The notes beneath the pieces are model-generated. The model made no database searches and was not told the origin of the DNA. It saw only the letters and a list, made by a program, of their open reading frames with translations. Positions 1 to 5,402 of a stretch of DNA of 5,402 nt are shown here, piece by piece. Position numbers and translations under genes: made by a program. Source of the stretch: JBGSWL01 sp041752455 (GTDB lineage Bacteria; Pseudomonadota; Alphaproteobacteria; Rhizobiales; Rhizobiaceae); the NCBI GenBank assembly GCA_041752455.1, contig JBGSWL010000082.1, positions 1 to 5,402 of the forward strand. Reading direction: 5' to 3'. The stretch's first letter is position 1, and every line of letters begins with the position of its first letter.

Positions 1-677
1 TCTTCCGCAGAAACGATGGCGCGTGCCGCAGCCGAATGGTTGTGCCGGTCAAGGAAGCCTGCAAAACGGGCCTTCAGCGGTGCGTAGTAGTTCTCAAGCC
101 AGCAATCCTCTGCAAGCGGGAAATAACCGACCAGTGTCAGCCCTTCCCGCTCCAGCACGGCGACCTTTTCCGAAGCCGTTGCGACTTCAGGATACTCCCG
201 GTCCCAATGTGCCGACAGTTCGGCGGGGCGCTCCGCCGTCAACCAGGTGAGTTCGGAAACCGCAAGCACGCCGCCGGGCTTCAGAAAGCGCTTCCAGGCA
301 GCAACACCGGCCGCAAACCCCATGTTGTAGATGGCTCCTTCCGACCAGATCACATCCAGCGATCCGGGCTCGAAGGGCAGATCCTCCATGGAGGCGGCCA
401 GCGTCTTGATCCGGTCGCCATGGCCGGCGCGTGCCGCATCGGCTTCGAGTACGGAAAGGAATTCCGGCAGGAAATCGACCGCCGTGATCTGCGCATCCAG
501 TTCCCTCGCCAGGACGAGGGTGGCTGCGCCCGTGCCGCAACCGATATCGGCCACAGCGAGGCCTTGCCGGCCTTTCAATCCGGAGAGCGCCACCGCCAGC
601 CGGGTGGCTGCCTCGCTACCCGGCCCCTGCCGGGCGCCGGAAAGGTGGAGATCGAGGAGAAGGGCGAGATCATCCAT
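1..677 (-). CDS. Class I SAM-dependent methyltransferase (partial, C-terminus beyond the left edge)
   Basis: The minus strand reads open from an ATG at 677 to the window edge, giving 225 residues with no stop. Motif I, the glycine-rich SAM-binding loop, is ADIGCGTGA at residues 43-51. An acidic residue ending strand 2 (VD, 67-68) should bind the SAM ribose. DVIWSEGAIYN at 108-118 fits motif II/post-motif, and FLKPGG at 131-136 is the usual motif III. These mark a Rossmann-fold Methyltransf_11/25-type enzyme, presumably soluble and cytoplasmic. The substrate cannot be read from the sequence. The aromatic stretch DCWLENYYAPL (191-201) probably belongs to the substrate-binding C-terminal part. 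ATG 677 is the first start after an in-frame TGA about 33 bases upstream, and no strong Shine-Dalgarno precedes it. The gene is divergent from the SGNH hydrolase gene. Relatives are usually about 250 residues, so perhaps 25-30 are missing. The family call is firm; the function is unknown. Confidence 0.9.
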   Translation of the reverse strand, partial: MDDLALLLDLHLSGARQGPGSEAATRLAVALSGLKGRQGLAVADIGCGTGAATLVLARELDAQITAVDFLPEFLSVLEADAARAGHGDRIKTLAASMEDLPFEPGSLDVIWSEGAIYNMGFAAGVAAWKRFLKPGGVLAVSELTWLTAERPAELSAHWDREYPEVATASEKVAVLEREGLTLVGYFPLAEDCWLENYYAPLKARFAGFLDRHNHSAAARAIVSAE

Positions 678-828
678 CGGGGCAAGTCCGTTCGTCTTGG
701 GTGATCCTCAGGCGGGTACCAAGGAACCGAATTTGGGACAAGCATCGGCTTTCCCACCCTCTTTCCCATTTTCGCCTTTCGCCCTATGTTCTGGCCCTGC
801 CGATCAAGCGCGGCGGGGGAGTTGCGGC
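678..828. promoter_or_regulatory. Divergent intergenic region between methyltransferase and SGNH hydrolase genes
   Basis: This 151-bp gap separates two divergent genes, so it must hold, or lie close to, the promoters of both. It contains a pyrimidine-rich stretch at about 751-785 with repeated CTTTC and TTTCCCA words. On the minus strand a weak CTTGTC box can be seen, but no good -10 lies at the right distance. I see no convincing sigma-70 pair, palindromic operator or riboswitch-like structure. The role is inferred from gene orientation alone. Confidence 0.45.
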
Positions 829-1623
829 ATGGTCAGTGAAACATGGCGGGCGATCTTTTCCTGGGTGATGCTGCCGGTCTATGTCTGGCAGGGCATCGCC
901 GTGCGCCTGCGCATCGAGCGGCTGCTGCCGGCTGATGTGGCAACGTCCGGCCTGGTCGGCGCGGGCTATGCCGGTGCGCCGGTGCGGCTACTTGTGCTCG
1001 GTGATTCCACGGTCGCATCGGTCGGCATGGAAACGCTGGGCGAGACTTTCGCCTACCAGGTCGCCGAAGCGGTGGCTGTGCGGCATCGCCGCCCCGTCGC
1101 CTGGCGCTCCATCGGCGCCAATTCGGCAACATCCGGCGCGTTGCGCGATCATGTGGTGCCGCATGTCGAGCCGCGCGATTTTACCCATGTCTTCGTCTGC
1201 GTCGGTATCAACGACATGAAGAATTTTCATCTCGTCAGCCAGTTCAAGAAGACCTTCGGAACGTTGCTCTACGCGCTGCGCACGCGATTCAACGAAGCCG
1301 AGATCATCTGGACGCCGATCCCCGACATGAGGGATTGCCCGGCCCTGCCCAAGTTGCTCGCCCAAGTGCTGGCGGCGCGCGCCGACCTGATCAACGCCAT
1401 GGGCGTGCGCCTTTGCCAGGAGCGGCGGGTGACCGCGACCGATCCGGTGGCGCGGGTCGATCCGTCTTGTTTCGCCCGCGATGGTTTCCACCCCAATGGC
1501 AAGGGCTACCGCGTCTGGGCCGAACATGCGGCGCAGTGGATCGTGCCGCGGCAGGCCGATCCGGCGACCGAAACGCAAGTCGCAACGGAATCCAGCGTCA
1601 CCACCCTGCCCCGCCGCGCCTGA
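829..1623 (+). CDS. SGNH/GDSL-family hydrolase (lipase/esterase-like)
   Basis: The protein has 264 residues and all the SGNH blocks. Block I is VLGDST with the nucleophile Ser60. Block II is around IGANSATS, with Gly97 and Asn99. Block III is VGIND, with Gly127 and oxyanion-hole Asn129. Block V is DGFHPNG, with Asp218 and catalytic His221. The family hydrolyses carboxyl esters or acyl groups on lipids, sugars or small molecules; the substrate here is unknown. Residues about 8-24 (AIFSWVMLPVYVWQGIA) are hydrophobic and followed by Arg residues, which could be a membrane anchor or uncleaved signal; I see no clear cleavage site. The last ~24 residues are polar and low in complexity, probably a disordered tail. 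ATG 829 has a good Shine-Dalgarno (GGGGGAG, 815-821; 7-base spacing). The frame stays open farther upstream, but that region covers the divergent methyltransferase gene and is not expected to be translated. prpE follows after 77 bp on the same strand. Confidence 0.9.
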   Translation: MVSETWRAIFSWVMLPVYVWQGIAVRLRIERLLPADVATSGLVGAGYAGAPVRLLVLGDSTVASVGMETLGETFAYQVAEAVAVRHRRPVAWRSIGANSATSGALRDHVVPHVEPRDFTHVFVCVGINDMKNFHLVSQFKKTFGTLLYALRTRFNEAEIIWTPIPDMRDCPALPKLLAQVLAARADLINAMGVRLCQERRVTATDPVARVDPSCFARDGFHPNGKGYRVWAEHAAQWIVPRQADPATETQVATESSVTTLPRRA

Positions 1624-1700
1624 CCAAGGTCGGATGGACAGCGGCCTTGTCGGCGCGCTTTATGCACCCGATGCGGGAAACGCGACGGGAGGAGAGACCG

Positions 1701-3623
1701 ATGGCGCAAACCACCACCTATCACGATGTCTATCAGCGCTGGCAGGCCGATCCGGAAGCGTTCTGGGGCGAAGCGGCCAAGGCGATCGACTGGTTCACAC
1801 CGCCGCACGCTGTGTTCGATGCATCCTCCGGCGTCTATGGCCGCTGGTTTGCCGGCGCCACCTGCAACACCTGCCACAATGCCGTCGACCGCCACGTGGA
1901 GCGCGGTCGCGCCGATCAGCCCGCGATCATCCATGACAGCGCCATCACCGGCGAGCGCCGCACCATCACCTATGGCGAACTCAAGGCCGAGGTCGAAGCA
2001 CTGGCCGCAACGCTCAGCGATCTTGGCGTCGGCCAGGGTGACCGCGTCCTGATTTACATGCCGATGGTGCCGGAAGCCGTCTTTGCCATGCTGGCCACCG
2101 CCCGGCTTGGCGCCATCCACTCAGTCGTTTTCGGCGGCTTTGCCGCACTGGAACTGGCAACCCGCATCGACGATTGCCACCCCAAAGTCATCGTCACCGC
2201 CTCATGCGGGCTCGAGCCGAACCGCATCGTGCAGTACATGCCGCTTCTGAAGCACGCGCTGGAAGAAGCCCGCTTCGTCCCCGCCAAGACCCTCGTCCTG
2301 CAGCGCCCGCAGCATGAAGCCGCGATGGATCCGGCCCGCGACGTGGACTGGGCGACCGCTGTCGGCGCGCACAAGGCGGCCGGCACGCATGTGCCCTGCG
2401 TCCCCGTGGCGGCAACCGATCCACTCTACATTCTCTACACATCCGGCACGACCGGCGCGCCCAAGGGCGTGGTGCGCGATAATGGCGGCCACATGGTTGC
2501 CATGGCCTGGACCATGTCGGCGATCTACGACATCGCGCCCGGCGAGGTGTTCTGGGCGGCCTCCGATGTGGGCTGGGTGGTCGGCCATTCCTACATCGTC
2601 TATGCGCCACTGATCCATGGTGCCACGACACTGATGTTCGAAGGCAAGCCAGTCGGCACGCCCGATGCCGGGACGTTCTGGCGCGTCATCGAGGAGCACA
2701 AGGTCTCCGCGTTGTTTACCGCACCGACGGCGTTCCGCGCCATCAAGAAGGAAGACCCGAAGGGACTGCTCGTCGGCAACTACGACCTGTCCTCGCTGCG
2801 CACGCTGTTTCTGGCCGGCGAGCGTGCCGATCCCGACACCATCGAATGGGCGCAGGCGCGCCTCAATGTGCCGGTCATCGACCATTGGTGGCAGACCGAA
2901 ACCGGCTGGGCGATTGCCGGCAATCCGGTCGGCCTTGGCGCCCTGCCGGTCAAGATCGGCTCGCCGACCGTCCCGATGCCCGGCTTTGCCGTCGAAGTGC
3001 TCGACGATGCCGGCCATGCGGTTGCACCCGGCACGCTCGGCAACATAGTCGTCAAGCTGCCGCTGCCGCCATCCTGCCTGCCGACTCTGTGGAACGCCGA
3101 CGACCGCTTCAAAGACAGTTACCTGACTGAGTTTCCCGGTTACTACAAGACCTCGGATGCTGGCTTCATGGACGAGGATGGCTACCTCTTCATCATGGCT
3201 CGCACCGACGACATCATCAATGTCGCCGGTCACCGCCTGTCGACCGGCGGCATGGAAGAGGTGATCGGCCGCCACGCCGATGTCGCCGAATGCGCCGTAA
3301 TCGGTATCGCCGACGACATGAAAGGTCAGTCGCCGCTCGGCTTCCTGATCCTCAACACCGGCTGCGAGAAGGACCCGGCGACCGTCGAAAAGGAAGTCGT
3401 GCGCCTGGTGCGCGACGAGATCGGACCGGTGGCCGCCTTCAAGACCGCTGTCACGGTGCACCGGCTGCCGAAAACCCGCTCCGGCAAGATCCTGCGCGGC
3501 ACGATGCAGAAAATCGCCGACGGTCAGCCGTGGAAGATGCCCGCGACGATCGACGATCCGGCGATTCTTGACGAAATCACCGACGTGCTGAAGGCCCACA
3601 AGATCGGTGTGTTTGGGGGGTAG
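1701..3623 (+). CDS. prpE: Propionyl-CoA synthetase (propionate-CoA ligase)
   Basis: This complete 640-residue acyl-adenylate-forming enzyme converts propionate, ATP and CoA to propionyl-CoA, AMP and pyrophosphate in the cytoplasm. The N-terminal cap (YHDVYQRW, 7-14; NTCHNAVDRH, 56-65) is typical of the Acs/PrpE/ACSS3 group. The ATP loop A3 is TSGTTGAPKG (247-256). A5 is DHWWQTETG (394-402). A7 contains TSD (484-486). The hinge lies in ARTDDIINVAGHRLST (500-515). A10 is LPKTRSGK (589-596), where Lys596 is the adenylation lysine that is acylated to control activity in relatives. GWVVGHSYIVYAP (291-303) has Val where acetyl-CoA synthetases have Thr (GWVTGHSY). LPLPPSCLPTLW (453-464) and the TIDDPA tail (616-621) also match PrpE rather than Acs. 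The start is fixed by GGGAGGAGAG at 1687-1696. No prpBCD is visible nearby, so propionyl-CoA may go to methylmalonyl-CoA. Some acetate activity is possible. Confidence 0.93.
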   Translation: MAQTTTYHDVYQRWQADPEAFWGEAAKAIDWFTPPHAVFDASSGVYGRWFAGATCNTCHNAVDRHVERGRADQPAIIHDSAITGERRTITYGELKAEVEALAATLSDLGVGQGDRVLIYMPMVPEAVFAMLATARLGAIHSVVFGGFAALELATRIDDCHPKVIVTASCGLEPNRIVQYMPLLKHALEEARFVPAKTLVLQRPQHEAAMDPARDVDWATAVGAHKAAGTHVPCVPVAATDPLYILYTSGTTGAPKGVVRDNGGHMVAMAWTMSAIYDIAPGEVFWAASDVGWVVGHSYIVYAPLIHGATTLMFEGKPVGTPDAGTFWRVIEEHKVSALFTAPTAFRAIKKEDPKGLLVGNYDLSSLRTLFLAGERADPDTIEWAQARLNVPVIDHWWQTETGWAIAGNPVGLGALPVKIGSPTVPMPGFAVEVLDDAGHAVAPGTLGNIVVKLPLPPSCLPTLWNADDRFKDSYLTEFPGYYKTSDAGFMDEDGYLFIMARTDDIINVAGHRLSTGGMEEVIGRHADVAECAVIGIADDMKGQSPLGFLILNTGCEKDPATVEKEVVRLVRDEIGPVAAFKTAVTVHRLPKTRSGKILRGTMQKIADGQPWKMPATIDDPAILDEITDVLKAHKIGVFGG

Positions 3624-3631
3624 TTCTCCCT

Positions 3632-3752
3632 TTCGTCATCCACCGGCTCTGTCCTCCGCTCTTCGTCATCCTCGGGCTCCGTCCCGAGGATGACGAAGGG
3701 TGTGGAGTCTGCGGATGACGAACAGCGTGGAGTCAGAGGATGACAAGGGGTG
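3632..3752. repeat. Compound intergenic repeat: nested inverted arms plus 25-bp tandem units
   Basis: Five copies of a GGATGACG-like core lie in this gap. Two point left (TTCGTCATCC at 3632-3641 and 3662-3671). Three point right (GGATGACGAA at 3688 and 3713; GGATGACAAG at 3738). The three right-hand copies are exactly 25 bp apart. The first two units (3688-3712, 3713-3737) agree at 20 of 25 positions by my count, and the third is recognisable only to about 3752. The outer arms 3632-3641 and 3713-3722 are also perfectly complementary and enclose the inner hairpin. Similar CGTCATCC/GGATGACG palindromes are, from memory, dispersed repeats in rhizobial genomes. No reading frame with gene-like features covers the element. 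Confidence 0.8.
3661..3698. terminator. Perfect 16-bp hairpin downstream of prpE (possible transcript end, no T-tract)
   Basis: CTTCGTCATCCTCGGG (3661-3676) and CCCGAGGATGACGAAG (3683-3698) are exact reverse complements around a 6-base loop (CTCCGT). The stem begins 38 bases after the prpE stop. It could end or stabilise the prpE transcript. No T-run follows on either strand, so it is not a canonical intrinsic terminator and may simply be the core of the repeat element. The structure is certain; the terminator role is inferred. Confidence 0.5.
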
Positions 3753-3832
3753 CGAACGCGGCTAGCGCAACCTCCCCCTTCCACCAGCCACGCGCCTCGC
3801 CTAGGCTTCTTTCCTCGAAAAGGGAGAAAGCC

Positions 3833-4630
3833 ATGGCGCTGGATGGAAAGATCGCGATTGTCACCGGCGCGGCGCAGGGTATCGGGCTCGCCATTGCCCG
3901 ACGCCTGCTGCAGGACGGCGCCCGCGTCACGATTGCTGACGTCGACAAGAAGCGCGGCGAAGCGACGGCCGACGAGCTCTCCAGCCTCGGCGAGACGCAG
4001 TTCGTCGCCTGCGATGTGGCCAACCGGCTCGACGTGCACAATCTGGTGGCGGCCGTGATCGACCACTGGGGCGACATCGACGTGCTGGTCAACAATGCCG
4101 GCATTGTCCATGGCGCCGATTTCCTCGACTTTTCCGAAGCCGATTTCGACCGGGTGATCGGCGTCAACCTCAAGGGTGCGTTCCTGACCGGCCAGGCCGT
4201 GGCGCGGTTCATGGTCGAAAAGGTCAAGGATGGCGGCCCGGCCGGCGCCATCGTCAACATGAGTTCGATCAACGGCGCGGTCGCGATCCCGACACAGGTC
4301 GCCTATTGCGCCTCCAAGGGCGGCGTCAACCAACTGACCAAGGTGATGGCACTGGCACTTGCGCCCTACGGCATCCGCGTCAATGCAGTGGCGCCGGGAT
4401 CGATCATGACGCCGATGCTGGCAGCGGTGAACAATGATCCGGCGGCGAAAACCCGCATCCTGGCGCGCACGCCGCTGACCCGCATCGGCGAGGCATCCGA
4501 AGTGGCGGCGGCAGTCGCGTTCCTCGCCTCGCCCGAGGCGAGCTACATGACCGGCGAAATCCTTACCGTCGATGGTGGACGCATGGCGCTGAATTATACG
4601 GTCGCTGTGCCCGATGACGAAGAAGGCTGA
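3833..4630 (+). CDS. Short-chain dehydrogenase/reductase (classical SDR, probably NAD-dependent)
   Basis: The 265-residue protein is a normal length for a classical SDR. The cofactor loop is TGAAQGIG (11-18). Asp36 at the end of strand 2 (TIADVD) favours NAD(H) over NADP(H). Asp61 (CDV) contacts adenine, and NNAG is at 87-90. The catalytic tetrad is Asn112, Ser145, Tyr158 and Lys162, in VNLKG, NMSSING and YCASKGG. The motif APGSIMTP (187-194) and the closing LTVDGG (244-249) are standard. It should oxidise or reduce a hydroxyl/carbonyl pair in the cytoplasm. Annotation pipelines often call such proteins glucose 1-dehydrogenase or 3-oxoacyl-ACP reductase, but the substrate cannot be read from sequence. 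The short tail after the last motif ends in acidic DDEEG. ATG 3833 has GGGAG at 3822-3826, 6 bases upstream. The gene is separated from prpE by a repeat-bearing 209-bp gap and may have its own promoter, though none is clear. Confidence 0.92.
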   Translation: MALDGKIAIVTGAAQGIGLAIARRLLQDGARVTIADVDKKRGEATADELSSLGETQFVACDVANRLDVHNLVAAVIDHWGDIDVLVNNAGIVHGADFLDFSEADFDRVIGVNLKGAFLTGQAVARFMVEKVKDGGPAGAIVNMSSINGAVAIPTQVAYCASKGGVNQLTKVMALALAPYGIRVNAVAPGSIMTPMLAAVNNDPAAKTRILARTPLTRIGEASEVAAAVAFLASPEASYMTGEILTVDGGRMALNYTVAVPDDEEG

Positions 4631-4702
4631 ACCTCGAAAGGCTCCTGCCACAAGGCTGTCAGCAGCACCGTGCGATGTTCCGCCTGCCACACCCAATCAA
4701 AC

Positions 4703-4708
4703 AGGAGG
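4703..4708 (+). promoter_or_regulatory. Shine-Dalgarno of the VOC gene
   Basis: AGGAGG lies 8 bases before GTG 4717. It decides the start against the upstream in-frame ATG at 4675, which has no ribosome site, and the downstream ATG at 4732, which would place this site 23 bases away. Confidence 0.8.
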
Positions 4709-4716
4709 ATATCCCC

Positions 4717-5115
4717 GTGAGCGACACATCCATGAACATGCCGGCACCCGTCAACGGCCAGGTCTGCAGGTTCGAGATTCCGGTTACTGATCTCGACCGC
4801 GCGAAAGCCTTTTATGAAACCGTTCTCGGAACAAGGATGCGCCGCGACGACACCGGACCGAACCCGATGATCGCGTTCACCTCGATGGATGATCCGGTCG
4901 CCGCAGGCCATCTCTACCCCGGCAAGCCGGCCGCGCACGGCACAGGCCCGACCGTCCATCTCATCGCGCTTGATCCGCTCGAGACCGTCATGGAACGCGT
5001 CGGCCCAGCAGGCGGGGCCATCGTCTCGCCGATCATCGACATTCCGGCGGGCCGCTTCGTCTACGCGATAGATCCGGACGGCAATTCCGTCGGCTTCTTC
5101 AACTTCAAGGGCTGA
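4717..5115 (+). CDS. VOC-superfamily (glyoxalase/bleomycin-resistance fold) protein
   Basis: The 132-residue protein fits a single VOC protein of two beta-alpha-beta-beta-beta modules. Module 1 opens with RFEIPVTDLDRAKAFYETVLG (residues 18-38; key parts PVTD and FYETVLG). Module 2 opens near VHLIALDPLETVMERV (80-95) and ends with DPDGNSVGFF (119-128). Aligned by eye with glyoxalase I, three metal-ligand positions hold Arg18, Val80 and Gly126, so a classic metal-dependent glyoxalase I activity is unlikely. VOC proteins of this type may bind or isomerise small molecules, or confer drug binding; the substrate is unknown. GTG 4717 is chosen because of the ideal AGGAGG. A stretch of polar and Met/Pro residues (1-13) precedes the fold. 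The stop lies 6 bases before the regulator gene, in the same frame, so the two genes are almost certainly co-transcribed. Confidence 0.88.
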   Translation: MSDTSMNMPAPVNGQVCRFEIPVTDLDRAKAFYETVLGTRMRRDDTGPNPMIAFTSMDDPVAAGHLYPGKPAAHGTGPTVHLIALDPLETVMERVGPAGGAIVSPIIDIPAGRFVYAIDPDGNSVGFFNFKG

Positions 5116-5121
5116 CCCGAG

Positions 5122-5402
5122 GTGCGCCGCGCAGACCGCCTGTTCCGCATTGTCCAGCACCTGCGCAACGGGCGGCTGTCGACGGCCGCACAACTGGCGG
5201 AACGCATGGAAGTGTCGGAGCGGACCATCTACCGCGACATCGCCGACCTCCAGGCGTCAGGCGTGCCGATCGAAGGCGAGGCCGGCGTCGGTTACATCAT
5301 GCGCGACGGCTATGATCTGCCGCCGCTGATGTTCACCCGCGACGAGGTCGTGGCGCTGGTGGCCGGTGCGCGCATGGTGCGCGCATTCGGCGGCCTTGCC
5401 AT
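5122..5402 (+). CDS. YafY-type HTH transcriptional regulator, probably with a WYL domain (partial, cut by the right edge)
   Basis: 93 codons are visible from GTG 5122. The N-terminus is a winged HTH of the HTH_11/DeoR-like type. It has a first helix RADRLFRIVQHLR (3-15), then TAAQLAERMEVS (21-32), and a recognition helix SERTIYRDIADLQASG (32-47). The wing is EGEAGVGYIM (51-60), followed by YDLPPLMFTRDEVVALVAGARMV (64-86), the linker that leads to a WYL effector domain in this family. The WYL part lies outside the window; full proteins are usually about 230-320 residues. WYL regulators bind ligands or nucleic acids and act as repressors or activators. GTG 5122 is the first start after the VOC stop, which is in the same frame. 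AAGGG at 5107-5111, inside the end of the VOC gene, can serve as ribosome site. It probably controls its own VOC operon, which is inferred from position. Confidence 0.9.
   Translation, partial: MRRADRLFRIVQHLRNGRLSTAAQLAERMEVSERTIYRDIADLQASGVPIEGEAGVGYIMRDGYDLPPLMFTRDEVVALVAGARMVRAFGGLA

Noticed and set aside
331..828. Possible N-terminal extension of the SGNH hydrolase from an earlier ATG
   Set aside because: The extension would lie antisense to the conserved methyltransferase, reads as low-complexity residues, and ATG 829 has a good ribosome site.
1623..1650. Weak hairpin CAAGGTC/GGCCTTG just after the SGNH stop
   Set aside because: The stem is about 7 bp including a G-T pair, with an 11-base loop and no T-run, too weak to call a terminator.
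2202..3599. Open minus-strand frame of about 465 codons opposite prpE
   Set aside because: prpE on the plus strand has every expected family motif. The antisense translation has no recognisable domain and is typical of a shadow frame created by GC-rich codon use.
3615..3620. Run of six G just before the prpE stop, a possible frameshift site
   Set aside because: The C-terminus already has the expected PrpE length and TIDDP tail, so there is no sign of a frameshift.
4644..4691. 9-bp direct repeat CCTGCCACA (4644-4652 and 4683-4691) upstream of the VOC gene
   Set aside because: Only two short copies 39 bp apart and not palindromic; this could be chance in GC-rich DNA, although an operator cannot be excluded.
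3524..4696. Open minus-strand frame of about 390 codons opposite the SDR gene
   Set aside because: It spans the end of prpE, the repeat and the whole SDR gene. The SDR is unmistakable, so this is a codon-bias shadow.
1..5402. Search for tRNA genes, CRISPR arrays, insertion sequences, toxin-antitoxin or defence genes
   Set aside because: No cloverleaf, spaced identical repeats, transposase motifs or toxin-like small genes were seen on either strand; the window is filled by metabolic genes and regulators.

Overview
The window is GC-rich bacterial DNA with tight coding and strong G/C preference at third codon positions. Gene content (a PrpE-type propionyl-CoA synthetase, SDR and VOC enzymes, a YafY-type regulator starting 'MRRADRLFRIVQHLR') and an intergenic CGTCATCC...GGATGACG repeat point to an alphaproteobacterium, most likely in the Rhizobiales. 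That placement is recognition by eye, not a database match. Nothing suggests a phage, plasmid, transposon, CRISPR array or defence system.

Layout from left to right. (1) A class I SAM-dependent methyltransferase on the minus strand starts at 677 and runs off the left edge, so its C-terminus is missing. (2) A 151-bp divergent intergenic region follows. (3) An SGNH/GDSL hydrolase on the plus strand (829-1623) is followed after 77 bp by (4) prpE (1701-3623), a complete 640-residue propionate-CoA ligase. (5) A 209-bp gap holds a perfect 16-bp hairpin nested in further copies of the same GGATGACG core, with 25-bp tandem spacing on its right side. (6) A classical NAD-type short-chain dehydrogenase (3833-4630) follows. 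(7) After 86 bp comes a small VOC-fold protein with a GTG start (4717-5115). (8) Six bases later a YafY-type HTH regulator (DeoR-like HTH, normally with a WYL domain) begins at 5122 and is cut by the right edge.

How the genes may work together. PrpE activates propionate, and possibly acetate, to the acyl-CoA. No prpB, prpC or prpD gene is visible beside it, so the propionyl-CoA may enter the methylmalonyl-CoA route, as is usual in rhizobia. The SGNH hydrolase lies upstream on the same strand and could share a transcript, but a metabolic link is only inference. The VOC protein and the YafY-type regulator are almost certainly co-transcribed, as the spacing is nearly zero. The SDR is on the same strand but its link to its neighbours is unproven.

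This looks like an ordinary chromosomal region. The most noteworthy items are the repeat element at about 3632-3752 and the tightly linked VOC/regulator pair. I found no convincing new biological system.
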